NCBI RefSeq assembly: GCF_900102055.1
Contig: NZ_FNBA01000001.1
Location: 372,001 to 436,000, forward strand
Length of the DNA stretch: 64,000 nucleotides
Direction: 5' to 3'
DNA from: Ulvibacter litoralis
GTDB taxonomy: Bacteria; Bacteroidota; Bacteroidia; Flavobacteriales; Flavobacteriaceae
The position numbers were made by a program, and so were the translations under genes. Positions 52,526 through 61,955 of the stretch are shown one piece after another (the stretch's first letter is position 1; each line of letters begins with the position of its first letter). The notes under the pieces are model-generated. The model made no database searches. It had not been told where the DNA came from and saw nothing but the letters and a program-made list of their open reading frames with translations.

Positions 52526-54061
52526 TTATTTAGATTTTACCCGAATCACATCGTAGACATCTTTTCTACGGTCTTTTAGGTTTTTAACAGCTCCAAATGA
52601 GTGTAGTTCACGTAACAAACTAATATCCACATCGGCTACCAAAATCATTTCAGTATTGGTGGTTGCTTCTGCTTTAATACCGTTGCTAGGAAACGCAAAG
52701 TCGCAAGGCGTAAACACAGCCGATTGTGCATATTGAATGTCCATATTTTCAACATTCGGCAGGTTTCCAACACTTCCAGCGATGGCTACATAACATTCAT
52801 TTTCAACGGCTCTAGCTTGCGCGCACAAACGCACACGAGAATATCCGTTTTGTGTGTCGGTTAAGAAAGGTACAAATAAAATGTCCATTCCCTCATCAGA
52901 CAGTAAACGCGATAATTCTGGAAACTCAGAATCGTAGCAAATAAGGATTCCGATTTTACCACAATCCGTCTCAAAGGTTTTTAGCTCACTTCCGCGTTGC
53001 ATTCCCCAAACTTTTGCTTCGTCTGGAGTCACATGAATTTTTTCGTAACGCTCCACACTTCCATCTCTTCGACATAAATACCCCACATTGTAAAGAGTAT
53101 CACCAACCAATTCTGGCATACTTCCAGAAATAATATTGATGTTGTACGAAATTGAAAATGCTGAAAGACGCTTCTTTATTTCTTCCGTGTATTTAGCGAG
53201 TTCACGAATGGCATCAGACTCTTTCAAGTGATTGTATGCTGCCATTAAGGGTGCATTAAAAAACTCAGGAAACACTGCAAAATCACAACGATAGCCCGAA
53301 ACCGTATCAATAAAATACTCCACCTGTTGCATCAACTCTTCCAAGTCGGCATACGGGCGCATTTGCCACTGAATCAAGCCTAATCGTACAATTGTTTTTA
53401 CTGAAGACGGTGATTTGGTGGGTTTGGTATAATAAATATTATCCCATTCCATCAACACCGCAAACTCTCCTGAATCTGAATCCCCTTCCAAATAGCCTTT
53501 AATCACTCGAACAGGGTGAAAATCGTTTGAGATCTGAAAATTTAGTACAGGATCACTAATTTCCTTGCGTTTTACAGCATCAATATACTCTTTAGGCGTA
53601 TAATGCTCTTTGTATTTATGATAGTTCGGCATTCTTCCGCCAAACACAATACTCTTAAGATTTAGGTTTTCACAAAGCTCTTTTCGATAATCATACAGAC
53701 GTCTTCCCAAACGCAAACCTCTAAAGTTTGGTTTGATAAATACCTCAATCCCATACAGCACATCACCATTCATTTGATGGTTTTTAAAGGTGCTTTTAGT
53801 AATGATATCGGCATAGGTATGATTGTCGTCAAACTGGGTGTAATCAACCACAATAGATAATGCACAGCCAGCAATTTCGCCATCAATTTTAATGAGTACT
53901 TGTCCTTCAGGAAAAATATCAATTAACTTTTGAATGGCAGTTTTTGGCCAATACGAGTTTTCCAAACCACTGTAAGATTCCTGCGTTGCTTCTTTAAGCT
54001 CTTGGTAATCTTGGATAGTTAAGTAAGAAAGCTCAATGTTTTCTATTTCTTTATCTTGCAT
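52526..54061 (-). CDS. GNAT acetyltransferase fused to carbon-nitrogen hydrolase
   Basis: 511 residues. The first about 200 are a GNAT-like domain ('EVFIKPNFRGLRLGRRLYDY'). The remainder is a nitrilase-superfamily amidase with the Glu-Lys-Cys triad: 'FAVFPEFFNAPL', 'YEKIHVTPDEAKVWG' and 'KIGILICYDSEFPELSRLL'. The context (agmatinase, arginine decarboxylase) suggests an amide or carbamoyl substrate derived from polyamines, but family members vary. One base separates it from the deoxyhypusine-synthase-like gene. Confidence 0.92.
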   Translation of the reverse strand: MQDKEIENIELSYLTIQDYQELKEATQESYSGLENSYWPKTAIQKLIDIFPEGQVLIKIDGEIAGCALSIVVDYTQFDDNHTYADIITKSTFKNHQMNGDVLYGIEVFIKPNFRGLRLGRRLYDYRKELCENLNLKSIVFGGRMPNYHKYKEHYTPKEYIDAVKRKEISDPVLNFQISNDFHPVRVIKGYLEGDSDSGEFAVLMEWDNIYYTKPTKSPSSVKTIVRLGLIQWQMRPYADLEELMQQVEYFIDTVSGYRCDFAVFPEFFNAPLMAAYNHLKESDAIRELAKYTEEIKKRLSAFSISYNINIISGSMPELVGDTLYNVGYLCRRDGSVERYEKIHVTPDEAKVWGMQRGSELKTFETDCGKIGILICYDSEFPELSRLLSDEGMDILFVPFLTDTQNGYSRVRLCAQARAVENECYVAIAGSVGNLPNVENMDIQYAQSAVFTPCDFAFPSNGIKAEATTNTEMILVADVDISLLRELHSFGAVKNLKDRRKDVYDVIRVKSK

Positions 54062-54062
54062 T

Positions 54063-55037
54063 TTACATGCCTAACAAGTAGGCGAATATTAGAGGCGCCA
54101 CTATGGTCGCATCACTTTCTATAATAAACTTAGGAGTATTAATATCTAATTTACCCCACGTAATTTTTTCGTTAGGTACCGCTCCTGAATAACTTCCGTA
54201 ACTTGTAGTAGAATCACTTATCTGACAGAAATAACTCCAGAATGGTGTTTCTGTACGCTCCATATCTTGGTACAACATAGGCACCACACAAATTGGGAAA
54301 TCACCTGCGATTCCTCCTCCTATTTGGAAGAAACCAATTCCGTTTTTAGAATTTTCGGTATACCAATCGGCAAGAAATGTCATGTATTCAATTCCGCTTT
54401 TCATGGTCGAAGCTTTCAATTCTCCTTTAAGCACATAGCTTGCGAAAATATTCCCCATCGTGCTATCTTCCCATCCTGGACAGATAATAGGTAGGTTTTT
54501 TTCAGCAGCAGCATACATCCAAGAATCCTTCAAATCGATTTCGTAATACTCTTCTAGCACCCCACTTAAAAGTAGTTTGTACATGTACTCATGTGGTAAA
54601 TAGCGTTCACCTTTTGCTTCAGCATCCATCCAAATTTTCACAATATGCTCTTGAATTCTTCGGAAAGCTTCTTCTTCAGGAATACAGGTATCGGTTACAC
54701 GATTTAATCCTTTTTCCAACAACTCCCATTCGTCTTGTGGTGTTAAATCGCGGTAATTCGGAACACGTTTGTAATGTGAATGTGCCACCAAGTTCATGAT
54801 ATCTTCTTCCAAATTGGCTCCTGTACAAGAAACAATTTGAACTTTATCTTGCCGAATCATTTCGGCAAAAATTTTCCCTATTTCCGCAGTACTCATTGCT
54901 CCTGCTAGCGATACTAACATTTTAGCACCGTTGTTTAATTGATCTTCGTATCCTTTCGCAGCATCTACTAACGCCGCAGCGTTAAAGTGTAAATAATACT
55001 TTTGAATAAATTCTGAAATTGCTCCTTTAGTACTCAT
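54063..55037 (-). CDS. Deoxyhypusine-synthase-like protein
   Basis: 324 residues from the ATG at 55037, which fits the family start; a longer frame to 55121 is unlikely. Rossmann-like DHS fold with 'VSLAGAMSTAEIGKIFAEMIR' in parts, 'VSCTGANLEED', 'CPGWEDSTMGN' and 'GSYSGAVPNEKITWGKL'. The lysine that forms the catalytic imine in eukaryotic DHS (in 'GGGVVKHH') is replaced: here 'IGGGIAGDFP', G245. Bacteria lack eIF5A, so this must have another polyamine-related reaction. Overlaps agmatinase by 11 bp. Confidence 0.9.
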   Translation of the reverse strand: MSTKGAISEFIQKYYLHFNAAALVDAAKGYEDQLNNGAKMLVSLAGAMSTAEIGKIFAEMIRQDKVQIVSCTGANLEEDIMNLVAHSHYKRVPNYRDLTPQDEWELLEKGLNRVTDTCIPEEEAFRRIQEHIVKIWMDAEAKGERYLPHEYMYKLLLSGVLEEYYEIDLKDSWMYAAAEKNLPIICPGWEDSTMGNIFASYVLKGELKASTMKSGIEYMTFLADWYTENSKNGIGFFQIGGGIAGDFPICVVPMLYQDMERTETPFWSYFCQISDSTTSYGSYSGAVPNEKITWGKLDINTPKFIIESDATIVAPLIFAYLLGM

Positions 55038-55962
55038 CTTCTTCTTCGTTAGATTTAGTAATTCCTTTTTTAGTATCGTGAAAATTACTCTCGTACATAT
55101 CTGCTTCTTCTGTTTCAGCAAATTTATAACTCAACATTTTATAGTATAATTTAGCCGCTAAGAAGTCTGAAGATTTATCAGCTTCATTAGGGCATAATTC
55201 AACGATATCAAACCCTACTACATTTCTTTCAGCAAACACTTGCTTTAAAAAATCTAATGTTTCGTACCAGAATAAACCTCCTGGTTCTGGTGTTCCTGTT
55301 GATGGCATAATGGAAGGATCTAACGCATCTAAATCGAAAGTGATAAATACATTTTCTCCTAATGCTTCAACCACTGTATCCATCCAGTACTCATCTTTTG
55401 CCATTTCGTGTGCAAAAAATGTTTTTTCAAGATCCATTACACGTGTTTCAGCAACATCCATACTGCGAATTCCAACTTGTACTAAATTGGTTGTTTGACT
55501 CGCTTCGTACACGGCGCAAGCGTGATTGCAAGTTGTTCCTTGGTATTCTTTTCTCAAATCTGCATGCGCATCGATATGCAATACAGTAAGGTTATCAAAA
55601 CACTCATTAAACGCACGAATTGTTCCAATAGAAATACTGTGTTCTCCACCAAAAACAGTTACAAACTTGTTTTTAATAATGTATTCCTTAGTAGTTTTGT
55701 GTACTGCATCTACCATTGCTTCTGGCGATGAACTTTCAGTAATAGGTTCCGTTAAATGGATTCCCTGTTTGTAAACTTCACTTTCAGTTTCAATGTCGTA
55801 GAGCTCCATGTTTTCTGACGCATGTAAAAAAGCATCAGGACCTTTGTCTGCTCCTTTTTGAAAGGTACTTGTTCCATCGTAAGGAACTGGAATTAATACA
55901 ATTTTTGAAGTTTCTAGAGCCGCATTTTTTTGCGGGATTCCAGCATACGTTTTAGTGCTCAT
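55027..55962 (-). CDS. speB: Agmatinase (ureohydrolase family)
   Basis: 311 residues. Manganese ligands in 'VFGGEHSIS', 'LHIDAHADLR' and 'FDLDALDPSIMPSTGTPEPGG'. Hydrolyses agmatine to putrescine and urea. The C-terminus is acidic. It overlaps the arginine decarboxylase gene by 11 bp, so the two steps are co-translated. Confidence 0.95.
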   Translation of the reverse strand: MSTKTYAGIPQKNAALETSKIVLIPVPYDGTSTFQKGADKGPDAFLHASENMELYDIETESEVYKQGIHLTEPITESSSPEAMVDAVHKTTKEYIIKNKFVTVFGGEHSISIGTIRAFNECFDNLTVLHIDAHADLRKEYQGTTCNHACAVYEASQTTNLVQVGIRSMDVAETRVMDLEKTFFAHEMAKDEYWMDTVVEALGENVFITFDLDALDPSIMPSTGTPEPGGLFWYETLDFLKQVFAERNVVGFDIVELCPNEADKSSDFLAAKLYYKMLSYKFAETEEADMYESNFHDTKKGITKSNEEEDEY

Positions 55963-57349
55963 AACCTAAAATGTTTAGCAATTGCTCGCTTGTTTGTTGA
56001 TTTGAAAATAATTTAGTTGTGATGTTTCCATCAGCGTCTTTGTCAATTAATATATGCTTGGGTGATGGAATTAAACAGTGTTGTAAACCGCCAAATCCGC
56101 CTATTGTTTCTTGATAGGCACCCGTATTAAAGAACCCAATATACAAAGGTTTTTCTTTTTTAAACTTCGGAAGATAGATGGCCGCCATGTGCTGCTCACT
56201 ATTGTAATAATCGTCACTATCACAGGTCAATCCACCTAACAAAACACGTTCGTACTCATCATTCCAGCGGTTAATAGCCATCATAATAAAGCGCTTATTA
56301 ATCGCCCAAGTATCTGGTAATGTAGTGATAAAAGAAGAATTAATCATATTCCACTTTTCACGATCGTTTTGTTGCTTTTGGTATAAAACCTCATAAATAG
56401 CACCCCCACTTTCACCCACTGTAAAGCTTCCAAATTCTGTGAAAATATTCGGTACAGGCACATCTGCCTCATCACAAGTAATGTTTATTTGATTTACAAT
56501 CTCATCGACCATATACTCATAATCGTAATCGAACGCTAAGGAGTTTTTAATTGGAAATCCGCCACCAATATTCAAACTATCTAATGTTGGACAAATCTTT
56601 TTAAGGTTTGTATATACCTTCAAACATTTTACCAATTCGTTCCAGTAATACGCCGTATCACGAATTCCGGTATTGATAAAAAAGTGAAGCATTTTAAGTT
56701 CTACATTTTTATTTACAGCGATCTGATTTTTATAAAAAGGAACAATGTTTTTGTATCCAATTCCTAATCGAGACGTATAAAACTCGAATTTTGGCTCTTC
56801 TTCGGAAGCAATTCGGATTCCAACTTTAAATTTCCCTTTAATTCCTTCTGAAAGCAATCCAATTTCCTCGTAATTATCGATAATTGGAATACAGTTTTTA
56901 TGACCATTATTAATGAGTCGCGTAATGTTTTTTACATATTGATCGCGTTTAAATCCATTACAAATAACAAAGGTGTCATCGGTAATTTTTCCTTCTAACT
57001 TTAAATTTTCAACAATATCAATATCAAATGCTGAAGATGTTTCAATATGAATATCATTTTTTAACGCTTCATTCAAAACGTGTTTAAAATGAGAACTTTT
57101 GGTACAGTAACAGTAATTGTAATTTCCTTTATACTCGTGCTTTTTAATAGCTTCGGCAAACCAATTTTTGGCTCTGCCTATATTGTCAGAAATTTTTGGA
57201 AGGTATGTAAACTTAAGAGGAGCCCCATATTCTTCAACTAACTCCATTAAATCGATTCCGTGGAATTCTAGGGAAGCAGTATTTAAAGTAAATTCCTCTT
57301 GTGGAAAATCATAGGTTTGATTGATTAGATCAATATATTTGGTATTCAT
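55952..57349 (-). CDS. Arginine decarboxylase, fold III PLP-dependent
   Basis: 465 residues, shorter than E. coli SpeA. PLP-binding Lys in 'NYCYCTKSSHFKHV' near residue 83, glycine-rich phosphate site 'LNIGGGFPIKN', and active-site Cys/Asp in 'LLGGLTCDSDDYYN'. Decarboxylates arginine to agmatine, feeding the next gene. The Bacteroidota short form is usually annotated as arginine decarboxylase; a related amino-acid substrate cannot be excluded. Preceded by a structured 340-bp leader. Confidence 0.88.
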   Translation of the reverse strand: MNTKYIDLINQTYDFPQEEFTLNTASLEFHGIDLMELVEEYGAPLKFTYLPKISDNIGRAKNWFAEAIKKHEYKGNYNYCYCTKSSHFKHVLNEALKNDIHIETSSAFDIDIVENLKLEGKITDDTFVICNGFKRDQYVKNITRLINNGHKNCIPIIDNYEEIGLLSEGIKGKFKVGIRIASEEEPKFEFYTSRLGIGYKNIVPFYKNQIAVNKNVELKMLHFFINTGIRDTAYYWNELVKCLKVYTNLKKICPTLDSLNIGGGFPIKNSLAFDYDYEYMVDEIVNQINITCDEADVPVPNIFTEFGSFTVGESGGAIYEVLYQKQQNDREKWNMINSSFITTLPDTWAINKRFIMMAINRWNDEYERVLLGGLTCDSDDYYNSEQHMAAIYLPKFKKEKPLYIGFFNTGAYQETIGGFGGLQHCLIPSPKHILIDKDADGNITTKLFSNQQTSEQLLNILGYEH

Positions 57350-57691
57350 GATTAAATGTATGTGTGTGTTTTAATAAAAAAATCGAATAAAAAATCTACT
57401 TCAAGATACGAAGTATTTGGACATACCTATACTAATCAGATACGAATTGGGTTTAGCCAGTAGGCCAACCTTTGGAAAGGCTCTGAACTTGGAAGGTCAG
57501 AGAAAACGGAAGCTAGCTTTAAATTTCGGTTGTTTGCCTGGCAAACTGCTTTTGAATATGACTTCCTAATCCCCAAAAGCCCGAACACAGAAACTTGGTT
57601 CAATTTGTTCAGCTAAATGCATGACAAAAGAATGAAAAAAAACTGAATTGCAAATTAATTTAAAGTAAATTTTAAAAATTAAATAGTTTTC
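57350..57691 (-). other. Structured leader upstream of arginine decarboxylase
   Basis: No long gene in this 342-bp gap. On the minus strand it has several hairpins in a row: GTTTGCC/GGCAAAC (57531-57545), CTCTGA/TCAGAG (57502-57481), CCTTT/AAAGG, GGTTGGCC/GGCTAAACC (57470-57450) and TACTTC/GAAGTA near 57400. A -7-like TTAATTTG (57658-57651) could give a leader of nearly 300 nt. An 18-codon frame at 57622-57566 (MHLAEQIEPS...) precedes the hairpins. It may be a cis-regulatory RNA, or an independent small RNA. Confidence 0.45.
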
Positions 57692-59473
57692 CTAAATAAT
57701 TTCCATTTTCTGAAGTAAAAAAGAAGCGTTCATATTCTTGCAAACGCCCTGTTTAAAGGTATAGTCGAAATGTAGCTCGTTATTTATAATCTCAGCATCG
57801 AAGTAATAATTTTTAACTTCTGGAAGCTCTTCAGAGATCTCACAGAGGCTTAAATCGTGTGTTGCGATAATTCCAGTGGCGTTTGAACGCACCAAACGCT
57901 CTACAAATTTGCGAGAACCAATGGCTTTATCGGTACTATTTGTTCCTTTTAAAATTTCGTCCAAAATAATAAAATAGCGATCCCCTTTTCCGTCAGGATC
58001 AATCTCATCTACAATAAACTTAAGACGTTTTAATTCTGAAAAGAAATAACTCTCATCATCGGTTAACGAATCACTCGTTCGCATGCTTGTAATCAACTTA
58101 ATAGGGTTGTATTCAAAGGCTTCAGCACAAACTGGCATTCCAACATTTGCCATGACAATACTTAAAGAAACGGTACGTAAAAAGGTGCTTTTTCCCGCCA
58201 TATTGGCTCCCGTAATAATAAAAAATTGCTGCTGTTGAATGGTAAAATTATTATCAATCCGCTTTGCTTCAGTAAGCAATGGATGCCCTAAATTGATAGC
58301 CTTAACCGTGTTCTCAGTTTCAGAAATTACAGGAAAAACATAGGTTGGATGATTAAACGCATAATTTGCCAATGAGTTTTGTGCGTCGAAAAAGGCAAGC
58401 ACCTCAAACCAATGTTCAATTTGATCTTGGTAGGTTGCAATCCATTGTTCAATTTTATAACACAATTGTAAATCTCGCAATGCAAACGCGTTTGAAAACA
58501 CCCCTACCATCATGTTATTTCGCTGGTCGAAAGCGTCTAATATTTTTGAAAATTCTAAGAAAATTTCGGACGCTTTTTTATGTTCCGTTTTAATTTCTTG
58601 TTGTTTTTTCTGAAGTGCTTCGGAAGTAAACGTTTCTGCTTCAATCAAAGCTAGCAACTGATAATATTGCTTAAAGGTATCTTTCGCTTTACTCGCATTT
58701 TGATACAACTGATTGATACGTTTTACATAAACACCTGTAATCCCTAACCCTATAAAGAACCATAACGTGGTGACTGAAAGTGGCAGAATTGCAAAATAAT
58801 TCAGTACAAAAATCCCTAAAGAAAGCGCCATGAACACCAACGGAAGGTATTTCATAACTCGAGGCACGAAAGATTTGTGTTGCTTCAGCCATTGGATAAT
58901 TTGTGAAGCACTTGTTTCAACTTGTACCAAACTTGCGGTTGCCGAAAAATTTTGTCGCCATTTGGGTTTTTCAGAAAGCTCTTGAATGGCTTCTTGTTTC
59001 TGCGGAATGCCCTCAATTTCATTGGAAGTCAGCATCCAAGCAAGAAGTCGTTTCCCAGAAGCAATGGTCGTTCTATTTACGTTCTGAAAAAAGGAACCCT
59101 TTCCGAAGAGATCGATATCGTAACTAAAAGCATGTAACTGATCTTGAAACTCTAATCCGCTGCCTAATGCTGAAATATCCCCGTTTAAAACATCTATTTC
59201 AGTTTGATTAATCGCCAATAAAGTTTTCAATTTGTCTCTTTTTAACGCCAAATCGGAATGTTTTGACACTAAAAAAATGAAAATTATAATTCCAACAACA
59301 ATGATCGGAATAACCACTTGTGTATTGCTGAAGAAATAATAAACCCCAAATAAAACGGCACATACCAAGACCAATCTAATAATGCTTGAACGCATTAATT
59401 TAGAATTGATTTCAGCTAGTTCCGTTTCAAAAAACTCTTTTTGTTGGGTATAAAACTGAAGCGGTTTAGACAT
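57692..59473 (-). CDS. MutS-related ATPase with N-terminal membrane helices
   Basis: 593 residues. Two hydrophobic helices at about 28-48 and 50-68 and another pair near 205-245, then a MutS-type ATPase: Walker A 'ITGANMAGKSTFLRT', 'TSMRTSDSLTDDESYF' and Walker B 'FIILDEILKGTNSTDK'. The mismatch-recognition domains of MutS are absent. Such membrane-associated MutS homologues occur widely in Bacteroidota; function unknown. Single gene, 28 bp after the pseudouridine synthase. Confidence 0.92.
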   Translation of the reverse strand: MSKPLQFYTQQKEFFETELAEINSKLMRSSIIRLVLVCAVLFGVYYFFSNTQVVIPIIVVGIIIFIFLVSKHSDLALKRDKLKTLLAINQTEIDVLNGDISALGSGLEFQDQLHAFSYDIDLFGKGSFFQNVNRTTIASGKRLLAWMLTSNEIEGIPQKQEAIQELSEKPKWRQNFSATASLVQVETSASQIIQWLKQHKSFVPRVMKYLPLVFMALSLGIFVLNYFAILPLSVTTLWFFIGLGITGVYVKRINQLYQNASKAKDTFKQYYQLLALIEAETFTSEALQKKQQEIKTEHKKASEIFLEFSKILDAFDQRNNMMVGVFSNAFALRDLQLCYKIEQWIATYQDQIEHWFEVLAFFDAQNSLANYAFNHPTYVFPVISETENTVKAINLGHPLLTEAKRIDNNFTIQQQQFFIITGANMAGKSTFLRTVSLSIVMANVGMPVCAEAFEYNPIKLITSMRTSDSLTDDESYFFSELKRLKFIVDEIDPDGKGDRYFIILDEILKGTNSTDKAIGSRKFVERLVRSNATGIIATHDLSLCEISEELPEVKNYYFDAEIINNELHFDYTFKQGVCKNMNASFLLQKMEII

Positions 59474-59500
59474 ACAAATGGGTACAGAAAATTTCAGAAA

Positions 59501-60385
59501 TTATAAACGGCCAAACATATCGATATCCTGTTGCGTTAAATGTCTCCATCGTCCGCGAGGTAAATCTTTTTTGGTAAGCGCTCCAATGGTAACACAGTCT
59601 ATGGCAGCAACATCGTATCCTAAATGATCAAAGATTGTACGTATTACGCTGTTTCCAGTGTGCTTAATTTTTAACCCTACTTCTTTTTTAGGTGCATTGG
59701 TAATGTAACTAACTTCTTCAACAGAAATTAGCTTATCGTCAATTTTAAAACCTTCTCTAATCTTTTTAAGATCTTCTCCTTTCAGATTTTTGTCTAACAC
59801 AATGTGAAACAAACGATCCATTCCTTTTTTGGTAAACTTCTGGCGAAATTGCTCATCGTTTGTAAACAACAACAATCCTGTAGAGTTACGTCCAAGACGC
59901 CCAAAAGGCTTGATTTTAGCGGTGGTTGAATTGGCTACCAAATCCATCACGGTATGCCCTTTACTTTCACTATCGGTTGTAGAAAATCCTTTGGGTTTGT
60001 TTAATAACACATAGGTATTTGGCTCCGGATTTAAACGACGACCGTCAAAACGAACATCGTCTGTAAGTGCCACTTTGTACCCCATTTCGTTAATAATCTT
60101 ACCATTTACAGTTACTAAACCTGTAGCGATATAAGTATCTGCCTCTCTACGAGAACAAACACCACTATTTGATATGTACTTATTAAGACGCACACCAGTT
60201 GCAGTGTTTTTCTGCGGTGCTTTTTTAACTACAGGCTTACTTTCTACATTGTTCTGTCTACCAGCCTGCTTGTTTGTATTTTCTTTTTTGAAAGGCGCAT
60301 TCCCTCTTGCACTACTTCCTTTACGAGTATTATTACTTCCTCGCCCAGAAGGTTTTCCCTTTCCACTTGAATCTTGTCTGTTCAT
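59501..60385 (-). CDS. RluB/RsuA-family pseudouridine synthase
   Basis: 294 residues. The first about 60 are low-complexity, rich in Gly/Asn/Lys/Arg. An S4 RNA-binding domain follows ('GVRLNKYISNSGVCSRREADTYI' in parts), then the synthase domain 'YVLLNKPKGFSTT'. In the active-site motif GRLD the Asp is Gly165 here ('FGRLGRNSTGLLLF'). Expected to modify 23S rRNA; activity depends on whether another acid replaces the Asp. Confidence 0.9.
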   Translation of the reverse strand: MNRQDSSGKGKPSGRGSNNTRKGSSARGNAPFKKENTNKQAGRQNNVESKPVVKKAPQKNTATGVRLNKYISNSGVCSRREADTYIATGLVTVNGKIINEMGYKVALTDDVRFDGRRLNPEPNTYVLLNKPKGFSTTDSESKGHTVMDLVANSTTAKIKPFGRLGRNSTGLLLFTNDEQFRQKFTKKGMDRLFHIVLDKNLKGEDLKKIREGFKIDDKLISVEEVSYITNAPKKEVGLKIKHTGNSVIRTIFDHLGYDVAAIDCVTIGALTKKDLPRGRWRHLTQQDIDMFGRL

Positions 60386-60400
60386 TGCCTAAAATTTTTG

Positions 60401-60430
60401 CAAAGATACATAAAGCCAACTGTGTTTCAA
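60401..60430 (-). promoter_or_regulatory. Promoter of the pseudouridine synthase gene
   Basis: On the minus strand TTG (60430-60428), 19-nt spacer, TATCTTTG (60408-60401), a clean match to the Bacteroidota consensus, 16 nt from the start codon. It lies in a 307-bp gap to the imelysin gene that otherwise has no gene. Confidence 0.65.
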
Positions 60431-60600
60431 GCACCAAAAGGTGAAATTGCACAATCACTACAATCCCTTCAGTTACCCCGATTTTACACACTAAGTTTCA
60501 ACAATAGAAGTACATACTAAATGAATATTCTTTTTTATTTCTGAAAAATTACAACTTCCGAAGCAAGCAACGAACAAAAATATGAAAGGAATGATTCAGA

Positions 60601-60659
60601 ATTTATTTAAAATAAATCTAAATAAAACTTGTGAGATTAAACCATGCAATCTACTTTTG
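60601..60659 (+). promoter_or_regulatory. Imelysin operon promoter and adjoining palindrome
   Basis: TTG (60629-60631), 20-nt spacer and TACTTTTG (60652-60659) make a consensus promoter 33 nt before the ATG. Just upstream is a perfect palindrome ATTTATTT-A-AAATAAAT (60601-60617), which could be an operator for an iron-responsive regulator; that is inference. Confidence 0.6.
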
Positions 60660-60692
60660 CGCTATATTAATTCATTCTAAATAAGAATACTA

Positions 60693-61868
60693 ATGAAAAA
60701 AATTGTTTTTCCAATTTTAATAACAATAACAACTGCGCTATTTGTAGGTTGTTCTAGTGATGACGATAGCGGTACAACAGACCCTAACTTAGTTACAAAA
60801 CAAGAAGTAGTTGAAAATTATGCAGCTATTGTATATCAAAACTACGTAGATGCTTATAGCGACGCTGTAGCATTACAAACGTCGCTTGCTACGTTCACAG
60901 CAACTCCTACTGAAGCTAATCATAACGCTGCAAAACAAGCTTGGAAAACCGCAAGAGAGTCTTACGGAACAACGGAAGCATTTCGTTTTGCTGCAGGACC
61001 AATTGACGATAGCGACGGACCAGAAGGTCTTTTAAATGCATGGCCATTGGACGAAAACTACATCGATTACGTAGAAGGTGCTTCTGATACTGGAATTATA
61101 AATAATGTTGGAGCGTATCCTGCAATCACAAAAGAATTGCTAGTTTCTTTAAATGAAGAAGGCGGAGAAACAAACATCAGTGTTGGTTACCACGCTATCG
61201 AATTTTTACTTTGGGGACAAGACAATACAGACCCTGAAGACAACCAAGCAGGTTTACGTCCTTACACTGACTTTGTAGATGGCGGTACTGCTCAAAACCA
61301 AGACAGAAGAAGAGATTACGTTACGGCATGTGCTTCATTACTATTAGATCATTTACAATTAATGATTGACGAATGGGCTGTTGGTGGACCATACCGCACT
61401 ACATTTTTAGCCTTAAATGAAGATGTTGCTATTAAAAACATTTTAACAGGAATTGCTACCTTATCTAAATCGGAACTTGCTGGAGAACGTATGTTTGTAG
61501 CTTTGAGTAACCAAGATCAAGAAGATGAACACTCTTGCTTTAGTGATAACACACACAGAGACATTCGTTTAAACCTTGAAGGCATTAAGAATGTATATAT
61601 TGGAACTTATGGTTCTATTTCTGGCGCTTCTTTAAGCGATTTAGTAACACAAGCTAACGCAACAACCGCTTTAGAAGTTACTGCACAATTAAATGAAGCA
61701 GTAACTACTGTAGAAGCTACTGGAATCCCTTTTGATATTGCTATTAGCGGAGGAAGTACAACTACCGAAGGTGCTAAAGTTTTACAGGCTGTTAATGCAT
61801 TACAAGATTTAGGAGACCAATTTGTATTAGCGGGTTCTGCTTTAGGAGTTACTGTTGTTGCTGACTAA
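60693..61868 (+). CDS. Imelysin-family lipoprotein
   Basis: 391 residues. Lipobox 'LFVGCSSD' (Cys20), acidic linker, then an imelysin (peptidase M75) domain with the GxHxxE motif 'GYHAIEFLLWGQD' near residue 170 and 'AKQAWKTARESYG' near 88. Imelysins bind iron or other ligands in the periplasm (EfeO/IrpA-like). It is the first gene of a three-gene operon with a di-heme oxidoreductase and a second imelysin. Confidence 0.93.
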   Translation: MKKIVFPILITITTALFVGCSSDDDSGTTDPNLVTKQEVVENYAAIVYQNYVDAYSDAVALQTSLATFTATPTEANHNAAKQAWKTARESYGTTEAFRFAAGPIDDSDGPEGLLNAWPLDENYIDYVEGASDTGIINNVGAYPAITKELLVSLNEEGGETNISVGYHAIEFLLWGQDNTDPEDNQAGLRPYTDFVDGGTAQNQDRRRDYVTACASLLLDHLQLMIDEWAVGGPYRTTFLALNEDVAIKNILTGIATLSKSELAGERMFVALSNQDQEDEHSCFSDNTHRDIRLNLEGIKNVYIGTYGSISGASLSDLVTQANATTALEVTAQLNEAVTTVEATGIPFDIAISGGSTTTEGAKVLQAVNALQDLGDQFVLAGSALGVTVVAD

Positions 61869-61905
61869 TTAAATATAGTCTAAAACTAATTATTGAATTA
61901 CCTTT

Positions 61906-61947
61906 GCAAAATGGCGATAGCGAACAGCTTTCGCCACTTTGCTTTTT
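61906..61947 (+). terminator. Terminator-like hairpin within the imelysin operon
   Basis: GCAAAATGGCGA (61906-61917) pairs with TCGCCACTTTGC (61931-61942), 12 bp with one mismatch, followed by TTTTT. It lies 13 bp before the next start codon, so it may attenuate expression of the downstream genes. Confidence 0.75.
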
Positions 61948-61955
61948 ACATAACT

